64,000 nt of DNA from Paenibacillus farraposensis (GTDB lineage Bacteria > Bacillota > Bacilli > Paenibacillales > Paenibacillaceae), in contig NZ_JAFFQR010000105.1 of the NCBI RefSeq assembly GCF_020736845.1, positions 342,428 through 406,427 of the forward strand, read 5' to 3'. Position 1 is the first letter of the stretch, and each line of letters starts with the position of its first letter. Both the position numbers and the translations under genes were made by a program. Shown here one piece after another: positions 19,159 to 28,230 of this stretch. The notes below the pieces were generated by a model. That model was not told the DNA's origin. It worked only from the letters and a program-made list of their open reading frames with translations, and made no database searches.

Positions 19159-19173
19159 GGTTACAGCCCTCCC

Positions 19174-19899
19174 TTATTTTCTTCCTGAGTTTAAAACCTG
19201 AGCAATATGTTTCACCTCAATGGGAATTCCTTTGCGATTTAATCGGCCATTAATATTCATCAAACAGCTGCAATCCATCCCGATTAATAGTTCCGCCTCT
19301 GTGTCTGTAATATGCTTTACCTTTTCATCCACCATTTGTTCAGAGATCTCAGGCATTTTTACGGAGAAGGTACCGCCAAACCCGCAACAATCATAGCTAT
19401 GGGATAAAGGAACGACTTCCAATCCTTTTACATGCTTTAACAGCTTTTGAGGGGGTTCCTTAATTCCCATTAACCGATTCATATGGCAAGATGTATGGAC
19501 GGTTGCTTTCTTGTGAAGTTCTGCACCCAAATCTACTTTCTCTAATACTTCAACTACAAATTGCGTAAATTCATACGTTTTATTCGCAAGTTCTTTCGCC
19601 TTGCGCTTCCACTCTTCCTCATTGTCCGTGAAAAGATGCGGAAACTCGTGAACCATCATTACGCAAGATCCTGATGGAGCTACTACATATTCAGCGCCAG
19701 CAAAGGTTTCAATCATGTGTTTCGCTGCTGTTTTGGTTTCTTTATGATAGCCACTGTTATAAGCTGGCTGACCACAGCAGGTTTGCTGTTTTGGGAAATC
19801 AACATCGCAACCTAAATCCTCAAGAATTTCAACTACGTCTTTTCCTACTTCCGGATAAAAGAGATCTGCGAGACAAGTAATAAATAATGAAACTTTCAT
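19174..19899 (-). CDS. lutA: LutA, CCG-domain lactate oxidation protein
   Basis: A 241-residue (Fe-S)-binding protein with two cysteine-rich CCG domains: CCGQPAYNSGY near 40-50 and CCGFGGTFSVK near 170-180, each with an upstream cysteine (FITCLAD, HTSCHMN). First gene of lutABC, with a GGAGGAG ribosome binding site before ATG 19899. In B. subtilis a GntR repressor (LutR) regulates the operon; here a LysR gene is divergent from it across about 255 bp, where AGTTGTA (20083) and TACAACT (20122) form a loose inverted repeat. Confidence 0.93.
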   Translation of the reverse strand: MKVSLFITCLADLFYPEVGKDVVEILEDLGCDVDFPKQQTCCGQPAYNSGYHKETKTAAKHMIETFAGAEYVVAPSGSCVMMVHEFPHLFTDNEEEWKRKAKELANKTYEFTQFVVEVLEKVDLGAELHKKATVHTSCHMNRLMGIKEPPQKLLKHVKGLEVVPLSHSYDCCGFGGTFSVKMPEISEQMVDEKVKHITDTEAELLIGMDCSCLMNINGRLNRKGIPIEVKHIAQVLNSGRK

Positions 19900-20155
19900 G
19901 TTTGAACTCCTCCTGGTATTCCCACTTTACTGAATGATATGACCGCATTATCAAATACTATGCAACTTCGAAAATAATTAGCGCTAGGTTTAAAATTAGG
20001 ATTGATTACCACCTATTGAAAACACATCTTCTTCCAACTCATAGAAATTATTAACAATAATTACTGTAACTCTGATCCATAAAGTTGTAAAATACATAAA
20101 ATGTCATATACTAAGATGTAATACAACTAAATTGCAAGCTTTTGGAGGAATCTAA

Positions 20156-21037
20156 GTGGAACTTAGACATCTTAGATATTTTATTGCTGTAGCGGAAGAG
20201 CTGCATTTCGGTAGGGCGGCATCCCGGCTGCACATGACGCAGTCGCCACTGAGTCATCAAATCAAAGAGCTGGAAGATGAGTTGGGTGCTCAGTTATTTC
20301 ATCGAACGAAACGTTCTGTTCAGCTCACGAATGCCGGTAAAGTTTTTTTGAGAGGAGTACACACTGTTTTTGAGGAAATTGACGCCATGGTGGACGCTGC
20401 TCAAAAGGCGTATCGGGGAGAAGTGGGGCGTTTGAATGTCGGGTTTGTAGGGTCGGCTATTTATGACATTCTTCCGGCAATGTTACCGGTTTATCGAAAT
20501 AAATATCCGGAAGTTGAAGTAGAACTAAAAGAAATGTCAACGCCTGAACAAATTGAAGCACTCATACACCAAGAAATCGATGTGGGACTTTTGCGTCCAC
20601 CCATCAACAATCCGTTATTGTCCAGTGAGATTATACAGACCCTGGACTGCGTCTTAGCGCTTCCCAGATCGCATCCGCTAGCGAAAGCTGAAAGCATTTA
20701 TCCTACTGATCTCAAAAATGAGTCATTCGTATTGATCTCCAAGGAAATTTTTCCTCGCCTTTATTCCGATTTTATTAATGTCTGCAACACAGCCGCTTTC
20801 AAACCTAATGTTAAGCAGGAAGCCAAAGAGTATCAAACCGCAATCGGGTTAGTCTCTGCAGGCATGGGCATAAGTATTGTACCGACAACTGCCCGTACGC
20901 TGCAGGCGCGGGATGTGGTATATCGGGAAATATCAGGCGCAACACTTAAAATCGACATGGCACTCGCGTGGCGTAACACGTCACGTATGGATTTAATTCA
21001 ACGATTCGTTCGATTAGCCAGAGACGTTGTGGGATGA
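20156..21037 (+). CDS. LysR-family transcriptional regulator
   Basis: A 293-residue LTTR with N-terminal HTH (LHFGRAASRLHMTQSPLSHQ, 16-35; ELGAQLFHRTKRSVQLT) and a periplasmic-binding-like effector domain. The LNVGFVGSAIYDILP and IDVGLLRPP segments resemble BenM/CatM/CynR-type regulators of organic acids. The start is GTG at 20156 with a GGAGG site 8 bases upstream. It is divergent from lutABC, so it probably activates lactate oxidation in place of a LutR-type repressor; this is inferred from position only. Confidence 0.87.
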   Translation: MELRHLRYFIAVAEELHFGRAASRLHMTQSPLSHQIKELEDELGAQLFHRTKRSVQLTNAGKVFLRGVHTVFEEIDAMVDAAQKAYRGEVGRLNVGFVGSAIYDILPAMLPVYRNKYPEVEVELKEMSTPEQIEALIHQEIDVGLLRPPINNPLLSSEIIQTLDCVLALPRSHPLAKAESIYPTDLKNESFVLISKEIFPRLYSDFINVCNTAAFKPNVKQEAKEYQTAIGLVSAGMGISIVPTTARTLQARDVVYREISGATLKIDMALAWRNTSRMDLIQRFVRLARDVVG

Positions 21038-21170
21038 TCCCAGATGAAGATATAGTTTATTGTTATTGCCGTATTCCGCTATTTGCGAAGACTGCTTTTT
21101 TTCTCCAAGAATACGCAAGCTTAGAAAATTGTAATTGAGCAGATAGGGGTACAGCCGAGATACATGTAAA

Positions 21171-21216
21171 GTCGGGCCACATACTGGATTTAAACTCCAG
21201 ATGAGACCCGATTTTT
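21171..21216 (+). terminator. Intrinsic terminator after lysR
   Basis: A compound stem (GTCGGG with CCCGAT outside; CTGGA with TCCAG inside) followed by ATTTTTATAC, about 130 bp downstream of the LysR gene. Confidence 0.7.
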
Positions 21217-21364
21217 ATACTGGTATCTCTTTTGTGATGCTCCCTAAAGAATTCATTGAATACATGTAAACAATGTGCAGAACCTAATATTTCAAGGTTT
21301 TTTCACGTTCGAGTATAAATAATGTCAGCGACGCTTGGTACTACCCGTCATAGCACATCAAAAA

Positions 21365-21404
21365 CCATAAAAAAGTTGTCGCTGTAGAATTCTCAGCGAC
21401 AACT
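21365..21404 (-). terminator. Intrinsic terminator of the aspartate operon
   Basis: A perfect 11-bp stem AGTTGTCGCTG/CAGCGACAACT (21374-21404). On the minus strand it is followed by TTTTTTATGG, fitting the end of the malic enzyme transcript. Confidence 0.85.
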
Positions 21405-21437
21405 GCTCCGTAGGTATATCCATCACCATGTACAGAA

Positions 21438-22865
21438 TTATTTGTAACTTGTATCTCCCATGCTTTTCTGTGCAACTCCGGTACGATAGGCCGCTTCAAT
21501 CACGGCATCTCTAACTTTACTTACTACTTCCTGATTGAATACGCTCGGAATAATATACGTTTCGCTCAGTTCGTCATCTGTAATAACGGAGGCGATTGCT
21601 TGTGCGGCTGCAAGCTTCATGGCTTCGTTGATTTCGCTCGCCCTGCAATCCAATGCGCCACGGAAAATACCCGGGAAGCAAAGCACATTGTTGATCTGAT
21701 TGGGAACATCGGATCTTCCGGTTGCCAAGACCTTAACGTAAGGTTTGGCCAACTCCGGGTCAATCTCCGGAATCGGGTTCGCCATGGCAAAGACGATTGG
21801 GTCCTTCGCCATAGATCGAACATCATCTACTTTTAGAATGTTGGGAGCTGATACGCCAATAAAAACATCCGCATTCTTAATGACTTCGGACAAGTTACCG
21901 GCTTCTAGGTTCGGATTCGTCATCTGAGCAAATGCAGTCCAATGGGGATTGTCATAATGTGCCTCCCGATGAATAGCGCCATTACGGTCCACCCCGATTA
22001 GATTCCTCACGCCAGCGGAGAGCAACATTTTCGAACAAGCGATACCCGCTGCACCGATGCCATTGACAACGACCTTAATCTCCGACATTTGCTTGCCGGT
22101 AATTTTGAGTGCATTCAATAAACCTGCTAACAAGGCAACGGCTGTTCCGTGCTGATCATCGTGAAAAACCGGGATATCTAACTCCTGTTTCAAACGCTCC
22201 TCAATTTCGAAGCAACGCGGTGCCGAAATATCCTCGAGATTGATGCCACCGAATGCCGGAGCCATTGCTTTAATGGTTCGGACCATTTCGTCAGGGTCTT
22301 TCATGTCCAGGCAAATCGGAAAAGCGTCCACGTCTGCGAATTGCTTGAACAACATAGCCTTGCCTTCCATCACCGGCATAGCCGCCAATGGTCCGATATC
22401 ACCTAGCCCCAGAACGGCCGTTCCATCGGTAACTACCGCAATCGTATTGCGTTTGATCGTCAGCGAGTAGGCTCTGCTCGGCTGTTCCGCAATCGCCGTA
22501 CATACGCCAGCGACACCGGGGGTATACACTCGTGACAAGTCGTCACGGTTCTTCACCGATACTTTAGAGGCAATTTCAATCTTCCCGCCCAAATGTGCAA
22601 GGAAAGTCCGGTCTGAGACGTGAATTATTTTGACACCGCCTAGCTTCTGAAGCGACTCGCTGATCAATTGGCTGTGTGCTTGATCGAATACGTTCACAGC
22701 GATATCGTGGATGATGCTTGTGTGATCGGACGAGATGGCATCAATCCCCACAATATCTCCGCCTGTTTTTTCAATTATTGCAGCGATATCGCTGAGGGGG
22801 GTTCGTCCTTTTTCTTTTTGAATCCGAAATATCATATAAGTACTGGCACCGCTTGACACTGACAT
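21438..22865 (-). CDS. NAD(P)-dependent malic enzyme with N-terminal ACT domain
   Basis: 475 residues that decarboxylate malate to pyruvate. Residues about 8-85 form an ACT ligand-binding domain, then the malic enzyme starts (SRVYTPGVAGVC near 115). The catalytic lysine region is VMEGKAMLFKQF, the metal-binding region ISAPRCFEIE and HDDQHGTA, and the dinucleotide motif is NGIGAAGIACSK. It resembles MleA-type enzymes, which in B. subtilis also lie next to aspartase genes. It is the last gene of the aspartate operon, 51 bp after aspA, and would complete aspartate to fumarate to malate to pyruvate if fumarase is supplied elsewhere. Confidence 0.9.
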   Translation of the reverse strand: MSVSSGASTYMIFRIQKEKGRTPLSDIAAIIEKTGGDIVGIDAISSDHTSIIHDIAVNVFDQAHSQLISESLQKLGGVKIIHVSDRTFLAHLGGKIEIASKVSVKNRDDLSRVYTPGVAGVCTAIAEQPSRAYSLTIKRNTIAVVTDGTAVLGLGDIGPLAAMPVMEGKAMLFKQFADVDAFPICLDMKDPDEMVRTIKAMAPAFGGINLEDISAPRCFEIEERLKQELDIPVFHDDQHGTAVALLAGLLNALKITGKQMSEIKVVVNGIGAAGIACSKMLLSAGVRNLIGVDRNGAIHREAHYDNPHWTAFAQMTNPNLEAGNLSEVIKNADVFIGVSAPNILKVDDVRSMAKDPIVFAMANPIPEIDPELAKPYVKVLATGRSDVPNQINNVLCFPGIFRGALDCRASEINEAMKLAAAQAIASVITDDELSETYIIPSVFNQEVVSKVRDAVIEAAYRTGVAQKSMGDTSYK

Positions 22866-22916
22866 CTTTTGTCACTCTCCCTTTGCTTTCGTTAAACGTT
22901 TATTGCACGCTGCCCC

Positions 22917-24335
22917 TTAGTTCTTTTCCAGTAATTCTGCTCCTGCAATACCCGGATTCGTCATCTCATATGGGTTAAGAATGATCTCAAGCTCCTCTTC
23001 CGTTAAAACGTTATAAAGAAGGCACAGCTCGCGTACCGGACGTCCCGTCAAAATCGCCTCACGTGCGATTCTCGCGACTGTCTCATAGCCTAAGTGCGGG
23101 TTGAGCGCCGTTATAACCCCTACACTTTTCTCCACATACTCTTTACAGCGCTCTACGTTTGCTTCGATTTCCTCCAAACAATACACCCTGAAAACGTTGA
23201 ACACCTGATTCATCATGCTGAGCGATTGCAGCAAATTGAACACGAGCACAGGCTCCATAACATTTAGTTCAAGCTGCCCTGCTTCGGAGGCCAGACAAAT
23301 GGTATGGTCATTGCCGATGACCTGAAACGCCACTTGGTTCACTACCTCCGCCATAACCGGATTGACCTTGCCCGGCATAATGGACGAACCGGGTTGGCGT
23401 GCCGGCAAATTCAATTCCCCCAGCCCGGTGCGAGGTCCGGAGGCAAGCAAACGAAGGTCATTGGCAATCTTCGACATATTGATCATGCACACTTTTAAAG
23501 CGGCGGATACCTCAGTGTAAGCATCCGTATTTTGCGTCCCGTCCACCAGGTGCGTGGCATTGCAAAGCGGCAATCCGCTGAGCTCGGCAAGATATTCCAC
23601 GACCCGTTTAATGTATCGGGGATCGGCATTTAAACCCGTACCGACAGCTGTTGCGCCCATGTTAACCTCGTACAAATGGCCGCGAGTCTGACTGATCCTC
23701 TTGATATCACGTTCCAGCACTCTGCTGTAGGCCTCAAACTCCTGCCCAAGACGAATCGGCACGCCATCTTGTAGATGAGTACGACCCATTTTGATAATCC
23801 CGTCGAACTGTACTGCTTTAGTCTGAAATGCTGCGAGCATTTCCTTCATCGTGACAATCAGCTTATCAATCAAAGAAAGTGTTGCAATATGAATCGCTGT
23901 GGGAAAAGCATCGTTGGTTGATTGGGCCATATTCACATGTGTGTTGGGGCTCACTTTGAAATAATCCCCCTTGGTTCCCCCCAGCAGCTCGATCGCCCGG
24001 TTGGCGATAACCTCGTTGGTATTCATGTTGATGGATGTGCCTGCTCCGCCTTGAATAGGATCAACTATAAATTGGTCATGCCATTTACCGTCCATGATTT
24101 CTTGTGCTGCCAATACGATCGCATTCCCGATATGTTGATTCAATTGCCCAATCTCCATATTAGCCAACGCTGCCGCCTTTTTAACCGTAGCCATAGCACA
24201 AATTAACGATTCATGGATACGATAGCCTGTGATTGGAAAATTTTCCAATGCTCTAGCAGTTTGTATACCGTAGTAGGCTTGAGATGGAACTTCTTTTTCT
24301 CCAAGAAAATCTTTTTCTTTACGATATTCATTCAT
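22917..24335 (-). CDS. aspA: Aspartate ammonia-lyase (aspartase)
   Basis: A 472-residue fumarase/aspartase superfamily member. The signature loop GSSIMPGKVNPV lies near 316-327. The substrate segments are GGAGTSINMNTNEVIANR near 96-113 (typical of aspartase), STNDAFPTA and GRTHLQDGVP. It converts L-aspartate to fumarate and ammonia. Full length, cytoplasmic. It follows the racemase by 39 bp and precedes the malic enzyme by 51 bp, so aspartate of either chirality can be channelled to fumarate. Confidence 0.94.
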   Translation of the reverse strand: MNEYRKEKDFLGEKEVPSQAYYGIQTARALENFPITGYRIHESLICAMATVKKAAALANMEIGQLNQHIGNAIVLAAQEIMDGKWHDQFIVDPIQGGAGTSINMNTNEVIANRAIELLGGTKGDYFKVSPNTHVNMAQSTNDAFPTAIHIATLSLIDKLIVTMKEMLAAFQTKAVQFDGIIKMGRTHLQDGVPIRLGQEFEAYSRVLERDIKRISQTRGHLYEVNMGATAVGTGLNADPRYIKRVVEYLAELSGLPLCNATHLVDGTQNTDAYTEVSAALKVCMINMSKIANDLRLLASGPRTGLGELNLPARQPGSSIMPGKVNPVMAEVVNQVAFQVIGNDHTICLASEAGQLELNVMEPVLVFNLLQSLSMMNQVFNVFRVYCLEEIEANVERCKEYVEKSVGVITALNPHLGYETVARIAREAILTGRPVRELCLLYNVLTEEELEIILNPYEMTNPGIAGAELLEKN

Positions 24336-24374
24336 GAGTTTTTAGCTCCCTTACTTCTAGTTTTAAAGTTTCAT

Positions 24375-25067
24375 TCACAACACATGCTCCCGGTAGGCAA
24401 CATCTACAACCTTCTTGGCTAAAATATAAGTTGGATCTATTACTTTCATCCCGTCTACTTCACCCAAAACAATTGGAATCTCTGTGCAAGCTGCAACAAC
24501 GGCCTCCGTTCCTTTGGCAATCATCGTGTGAAATGCGTTCATCAATAAACGTCTGCCTTTTTCGATATGTCCCGCTTTTACTGAATAAATACCTTCCATT
24601 ACGATAGCTTGTGTAATCTCATCAGGCTCCAACACAGTAATACCTTTTTCATGGAGAGCGTTTTGATAAAGCAATGTTTTCAATGTACCGTCAGTCGCTA
24701 ACAATGAGACACGTCTTATACCGGCCTCGCCTATGAAACTTGCCGTTTCTTTGGGCATATTAACAATCGGAGTCCGAACCGTTCCTTGAATGTCTTTTAG
24801 ATAATAATGTGCAGTATTACAAGCAATTACAATCAAATCCGCACCGGCATCCTCCAATCTCTTGGCAGATTGTTTCATAAAGGGGAGGGGATCATTGCCT
24901 TTACCCATTATGGCTGCTGTACGATCCGGAATCTGAGGATAATTATCAACGATCATATGAATATGATCCTGATCATTTTGAGCTGGGGTTAGCCGAATAA
25001 TTTTGCCCATCAAATCGACTGTTGCAAGTGGTCCCATCCCTCCCATAATCCCAACGGTTTTTATCAT
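24375..25067 (-). CDS. Aspartate/glutamate racemase family protein
   Basis: 230 residues of the PLP-independent racemase family. It starts KTVGIMGGMGPLATVDLM. The two catalytic cysteines are in IACNTAHYY (near 80) and VVAACTEIPIVL (near 190), as in aspartate racemase RacX/DRacemase proteins. A GGAGG site lies 9 bases before the ATG at 25067; a longer open frame to 25100 lacks one. Placed between an acidic amino acid symporter and aspartase, it most likely converts D-aspartate to the L form. Confidence 0.9.
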   Translation of the reverse strand: MIKTVGIMGGMGPLATVDLMGKIIRLTPAQNDQDHIHMIVDNYPQIPDRTAAIMGKGNDPLPFMKQSAKRLEDAGADLIVIACNTAHYYLKDIQGTVRTPIVNMPKETASFIGEAGIRRVSLLATDGTLKTLLYQNALHEKGITVLEPDEITQAIVMEGIYSVKAGHIEKGRRLLMNAFHTMIAKGTEAVVAACTEIPIVLGEVDGMKVIDPTYILAKKVVDVAYREHVL

Positions 25068-25153
25068 GAAGATATACCTCCACTTTTTTCTAATGCACAT
25101 TAAAAGTATACCTCTTGAGTGGAAAGAAGTGTATATTAACGGAATTTATTCAA

Positions 25154-25170
25154 ATATAGAAATTCTATAT
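25154..25170. promoter_or_regulatory. Palindromic motif, candidate LysR site
   Basis: ATATAGAAATTCTATAT, a near-perfect palindrome in the gap between the symporter and racemase genes. The same TATAGAAAT element forms the long palindrome upstream of the symporter. Confidence 0.45.
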
Positions 25171-25206
25171 ATCTAACAGAAACAATTGAAAAAAAGGATA
25201 GTGTAA

Positions 25207-26448
25207 TTATTCTAAAGTATCTGATTTTCCATGATCAAACTGACCTTCCCATTTGGAAATAACGACTGAAGCTAAGCCGTTACCTACCACGTTAACAACG
25301 GTTCTCGCCATATCGAGAATACGGTCGATTCCAGCAATCAGCGCAACACCTTCAACAGGAAGGCCTACGGAATTTACGGTAGCTAGCAGAACAACCAGGG
25401 AAGCGCCTGAAACACCAGCCATCCCTTTGGAGGTTAACATTAATACCACCACTATGCTGATCTGTTGCATGATCGGTAAATTGATACCATACATTTGTAC
25501 AATAAATAGAGTAGCCAGCGATTGATACAGTGCAGAGCCGGTCAAATTAAAAGTATATCCGGTAGGAACGACAAAGGATACTATCGATTTTGGGCATCCA
25601 AATTGTTCCATCTTAAGCATCAGTTTCGGTAGAACAGCTTCCGAGCTTGCGGTCGAGAAAGCCAGAATAATTTCATCCTTCAATAATTTTAAAATTTTCA
25701 CAATGCTGGTGCCGCACATTTTTGATACTATGCCTAATACGACAAGCACAAACAAAACCATAGACAAATAGAGTATAATTATCAGTTTGCCAAGCGGTAT
25801 TAAAGAGGAAACGCCAAATTTAGCAACTGTAACACCAATCAAAGCAAACACACCGATAGGGGCCAATTTCATAATCTGGTTGGTCATCCAGAACATCGCT
25901 TCAGAGACGGCTTCCAAAAAATGAATCACCGGTTTACCCTTTTCACCAATTACAGAAATACCGACCCCAAACAGTACAGAGAAGAAAATGATGGCTAGCA
26001 AATCGCCGTTACCCATAGCTTGAACGATGTTTGTCGGAACGATATTAACGAACGTGTCAGCCATACTGTGACTAGCGTTTTCTGCGGTATTTACATATTG
26101 GTGTATATCAGTTTTGGCCAGATGCGACATATCAATGCCTAATCCTGGTTTGAAAATATTTCCCGCGAACAAACCTACAACTATTGCTATAGTAGTTATA
26201 ATTTCAAAATACAAAATCGTTTTAAAGCCTATCTTTCCCAATTTTTTCATATCTCCAGAGCCCGCTATGCCTACTACTAGAGAAGAAATGACAATAGGCA
26301 AAACAATCATTTTAATCAGACGGATAAATACATCACCAATCGGCTTCAAAATGTCCATTACTAGAGGATTTCCGTAGAAAATGGCACCCACTATAATCCC
26401 TAGAGCTAGTCCGATGAATATTTGCCATGCTAGTCCCAACTTTTTCAT
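25207..26448 (-). CDS. Dicarboxylate/amino acid:cation symporter (DAACS family)
   Basis: A 413-residue membrane transporter of the GltP/DctA/GltPh family with eight transmembrane helices and two re-entrant loops. Diagnostic segments are the serine-rich AFSTASSEAVLPKLM (HP1), VPTGYTFNLTGSALYQS (TM7, normally the NMDGT-like region) and SKGMAGVSGASLVVL (HP2). It takes up aspartate, glutamate or C4-dicarboxylates with protons or sodium. It is the first catabolic gene after the LysR gene, so aspartate is the likely substrate. AAGGTTAAAG precedes the ATG. Confidence 0.91.
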   Translation of the reverse strand: MKKLGLAWQIFIGLALGIIVGAIFYGNPLVMDILKPIGDVFIRLIKMIVLPIVISSLVVGIAGSGDMKKLGKIGFKTILYFEIITTIAIVVGLFAGNIFKPGLGIDMSHLAKTDIHQYVNTAENASHSMADTFVNIVPTNIVQAMGNGDLLAIIFFSVLFGVGISVIGEKGKPVIHFLEAVSEAMFWMTNQIMKLAPIGVFALIGVTVAKFGVSSLIPLGKLIIILYLSMVLFVLVVLGIVSKMCGTSIVKILKLLKDEIILAFSTASSEAVLPKLMLKMEQFGCPKSIVSFVVPTGYTFNLTGSALYQSLATLFIVQMYGINLPIMQQISIVVVLMLTSKGMAGVSGASLVVLLATVNSVGLPVEGVALIAGIDRILDMARTVVNVVGNGLASVVISKWEGQFDHGKSDTLE

Positions 26449-26567
26449 CTTTAACCTTCATCCCCTATTCTTATTCTGAGATTGCGGCCAGAAAAATGTA
26501 AGTGTTTACATTTATTTAGACCTTCAATATATTCTAAGGTATAGTATACCATATAGAAAATTAAAGG

Positions 26568-26610
26568 TATTTTATTTCTATATAGGATAAATCTATATAG
26601 AAATAAAATA
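26568..26610. promoter_or_regulatory. 43-bp perfect palindrome upstream of the symporter gene
   Basis: Two 18-bp perfect arms (starting TATTTTATTTC at 26568-26585 and ending AAATAAAATA at 26593-26610) surround GATAAAT. An additional half-site ATATAGAAAA lies at 26551. It is placed between the LysR stop and the symporter start, where a LysR activator would bind; it could also act as an AT-rich hairpin in RNA. Confidence 0.6.
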
Positions 26611-26651
26611 ATAGACAGTCGTTATATTTTCATCAATTGAACTAGTTATAG

Positions 26652-27524
26652 TCAGCTATTTTTTATAAAGTACTCTATATATGGAGGTTTATTGTTTCCC
26701 TTTGTGTAGATAAAATCAATTTTTACATCGAATCTCCCGGATGAGACCAATGGCACACGGAATAACTGCCCGCTTTCCAGTTCTTTCTTCACACAATGCT
26801 CCGGTAAAAAGCTGATTCCCATCCCATTTACCACTAAATTTTTTGCAGCCTCCATACTATCGACTTCAAGAACCACATTCGGCTTTATATTTTTGGATTC
26901 AAACAAGCCATAAATCATAAGCCAGTCTACCGATCCATAATCAAAAAATATGAGCGGTTCTTCACTTACTTCTTCAATTGTTACCGGACTATTGAGTAAA
27001 AGAGGATGGTTGATAGGGACAAACAATCCGATTGGATCATGACGAAATATAACAGACTCAATTTGAGGATGTGTAACTGTTCGAACCATTCCGAAATCCA
27101 CCTCGTTATTAAGAACCTTGTCTAATATATCATTAGAATGTCCGGTTAGAATTTTGATGTTCACATTGGGGAATTTAGTTTTAAAAGCGGGAAGAATTTC
27201 AGGGATAATGAAATTCGCGATTGAGGTAGCACATCCAATTTTCAATTTATCAAGTGTAAGTATTGGTTGGTGCAACTTTAATTTGGCTTCCTGATAAGAT
27301 TGTAAAATGTTTTGTGCATATGGTAAAAACGACTTTCCCTTTTCATTTATTGAGATTTGCTTGCCTGAACGATGAAATAATTCCGCATTAAGCTCACGTT
27401 CCAGGGAATGAATACGGGCAGTTACAGAAGGCTGAGTAAGATAAAGTGCCTCAGCTGCTTTTACAAAACTCCCTAAATGGACAGCATAGACGAATGCCTC
27501 AATATTTTCTATATTCAAACACAA
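26652..27524 (-). CDS. LysR-family transcriptional regulator
   Basis: A 290-residue LTTR. The HTH is FVKAAEALYLTQPSVTARIH (20-39) with the following ELFHRSGKQISINEKG wing; the effector domain starts near LKIGCATSIANFIIP and resembles CysL/CbbR/GltC-type regulators. It lies upstream of the symporter-racemase-aspartase-malic enzyme genes on the same strand, so it is the likely pathway-specific regulator. Palindromic sites that could be its targets occur downstream of it. A GAAGGGTGG ribosome binding site precedes the ATG. Confidence 0.86.
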   Translation of the reverse strand: MCLNIENIEAFVYAVHLGSFVKAAEALYLTQPSVTARIHSLERELNAELFHRSGKQISINEKGKSFLPYAQNILQSYQEAKLKLHQPILTLDKLKIGCATSIANFIIPEILPAFKTKFPNVNIKILTGHSNDILDKVLNNEVDFGMVRTVTHPQIESVIFRHDPIGLFVPINHPLLLNSPVTIEEVSEEPLIFFDYGSVDWLMIYGLFESKNIKPNVVLEVDSMEAAKNLVVNGMGISFLPEHCVKKELESGQLFRVPLVSSGRFDVKIDFIYTKGNNKPPYIEYFIKNS

Positions 27525-27725
27525 TGACCACCCTTCTTCTCAATCTAATCTTTTTTAAATATACTCTTATTAAATGCTTTAGTCACATTCACACTGCTAT
27601 GCTAATATAGCATATCCATCTCTTTCATTTCTCGCGCAATCATTTTAATTTTTTACCAAAAATTTATCAAGTATAGATTTCAGGTCGAGATTACATATAA
27701 GATTCCACTGGAGAAATATCATGCC

Positions 27726-27779
27726 AAAGGGGCCGTTCCTAAGCCATCTTCATGACTTTTGGGTCAGCCCCTTTTTTTG
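27726..27779 (+). terminator. Orphan intrinsic terminator
   Basis: AAAGGGGC pairs with GCCCCTTT around an imperfect inner stem, followed by seven T. No plus-strand gene ends here. A second, shorter hairpin (AAGAAC/GTTCTTTTT) lies at about 27839-27871. Both look like leftovers of deleted DNA. Confidence 0.6.
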
Positions 27780-27993
27780 TTTCATTTTGGGGTAATACCA
27801 GCGTAGCTGAACCACCCGCAAATACATGGATAAAATGCAAGAACCCTCCGCGTCTGTAGAGTTCTTTTTATATGTAATAAATATACCAATTACAGTAGAT
27901 ACTGAACAAAATTATAGATAATCCCTGTATTTGGATAGTATAAACCATTATGATCAAAACTTTAACTTAAAATATCATTAGGAAAATCAACAA

Positions 27994-28165
27994 ATGATCA
28001 AATCGCAACGAATTAATCAGGTTAAAGAATACGTTTTCGAGCATGAATCGGTTTCACTGGAAGAACTGGTGAAGCATTTTGGGTATCCAAGAATACAATC
28101 CGTAGAGATATTCAGCCTCTTGTTGATCCCGCAATTGATCTGTCCGTCAAATTCATTGCACAACT
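27994..28165 (+). pseudogene. DeoR-family regulator, N-terminal remnant
   Basis: The frame from ATG 27994 reads SQRINQVKEYVFEHESVSLE and ELVKHFG, the first helices of a DeoR-type HTH. The recognition helix (VSKNTIRRDIQ) follows in another frame, so one indel lies near 28082. After that the reading does not match DeoR proteins and the whole sugar-phosphate sensing domain is missing. It precedes the uxu operon and may be what remains of its former regulator. Confidence 0.6.
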
Positions 28166-28185
28166 TAATACAAATAAAATCTATC

Positions 28186-28209
28186 CACTACCATACTTGT
28201 ATGGTAGTG
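28186..28209. promoter_or_regulatory. Operator of the GntR-uxuAB operon
   Basis: A perfect 11-bp inverted repeat CACTACCATAC-TT-GTATGGTAGTG ends 21 bp before the gntR start codon, where binding would block transcription or translation of the operon. FadR-subfamily GntR regulators bind short palindromes of this kind. Confidence 0.65.
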
Positions 28210-28230
28210 TGGTTGTAGGGAGGTGAATAT

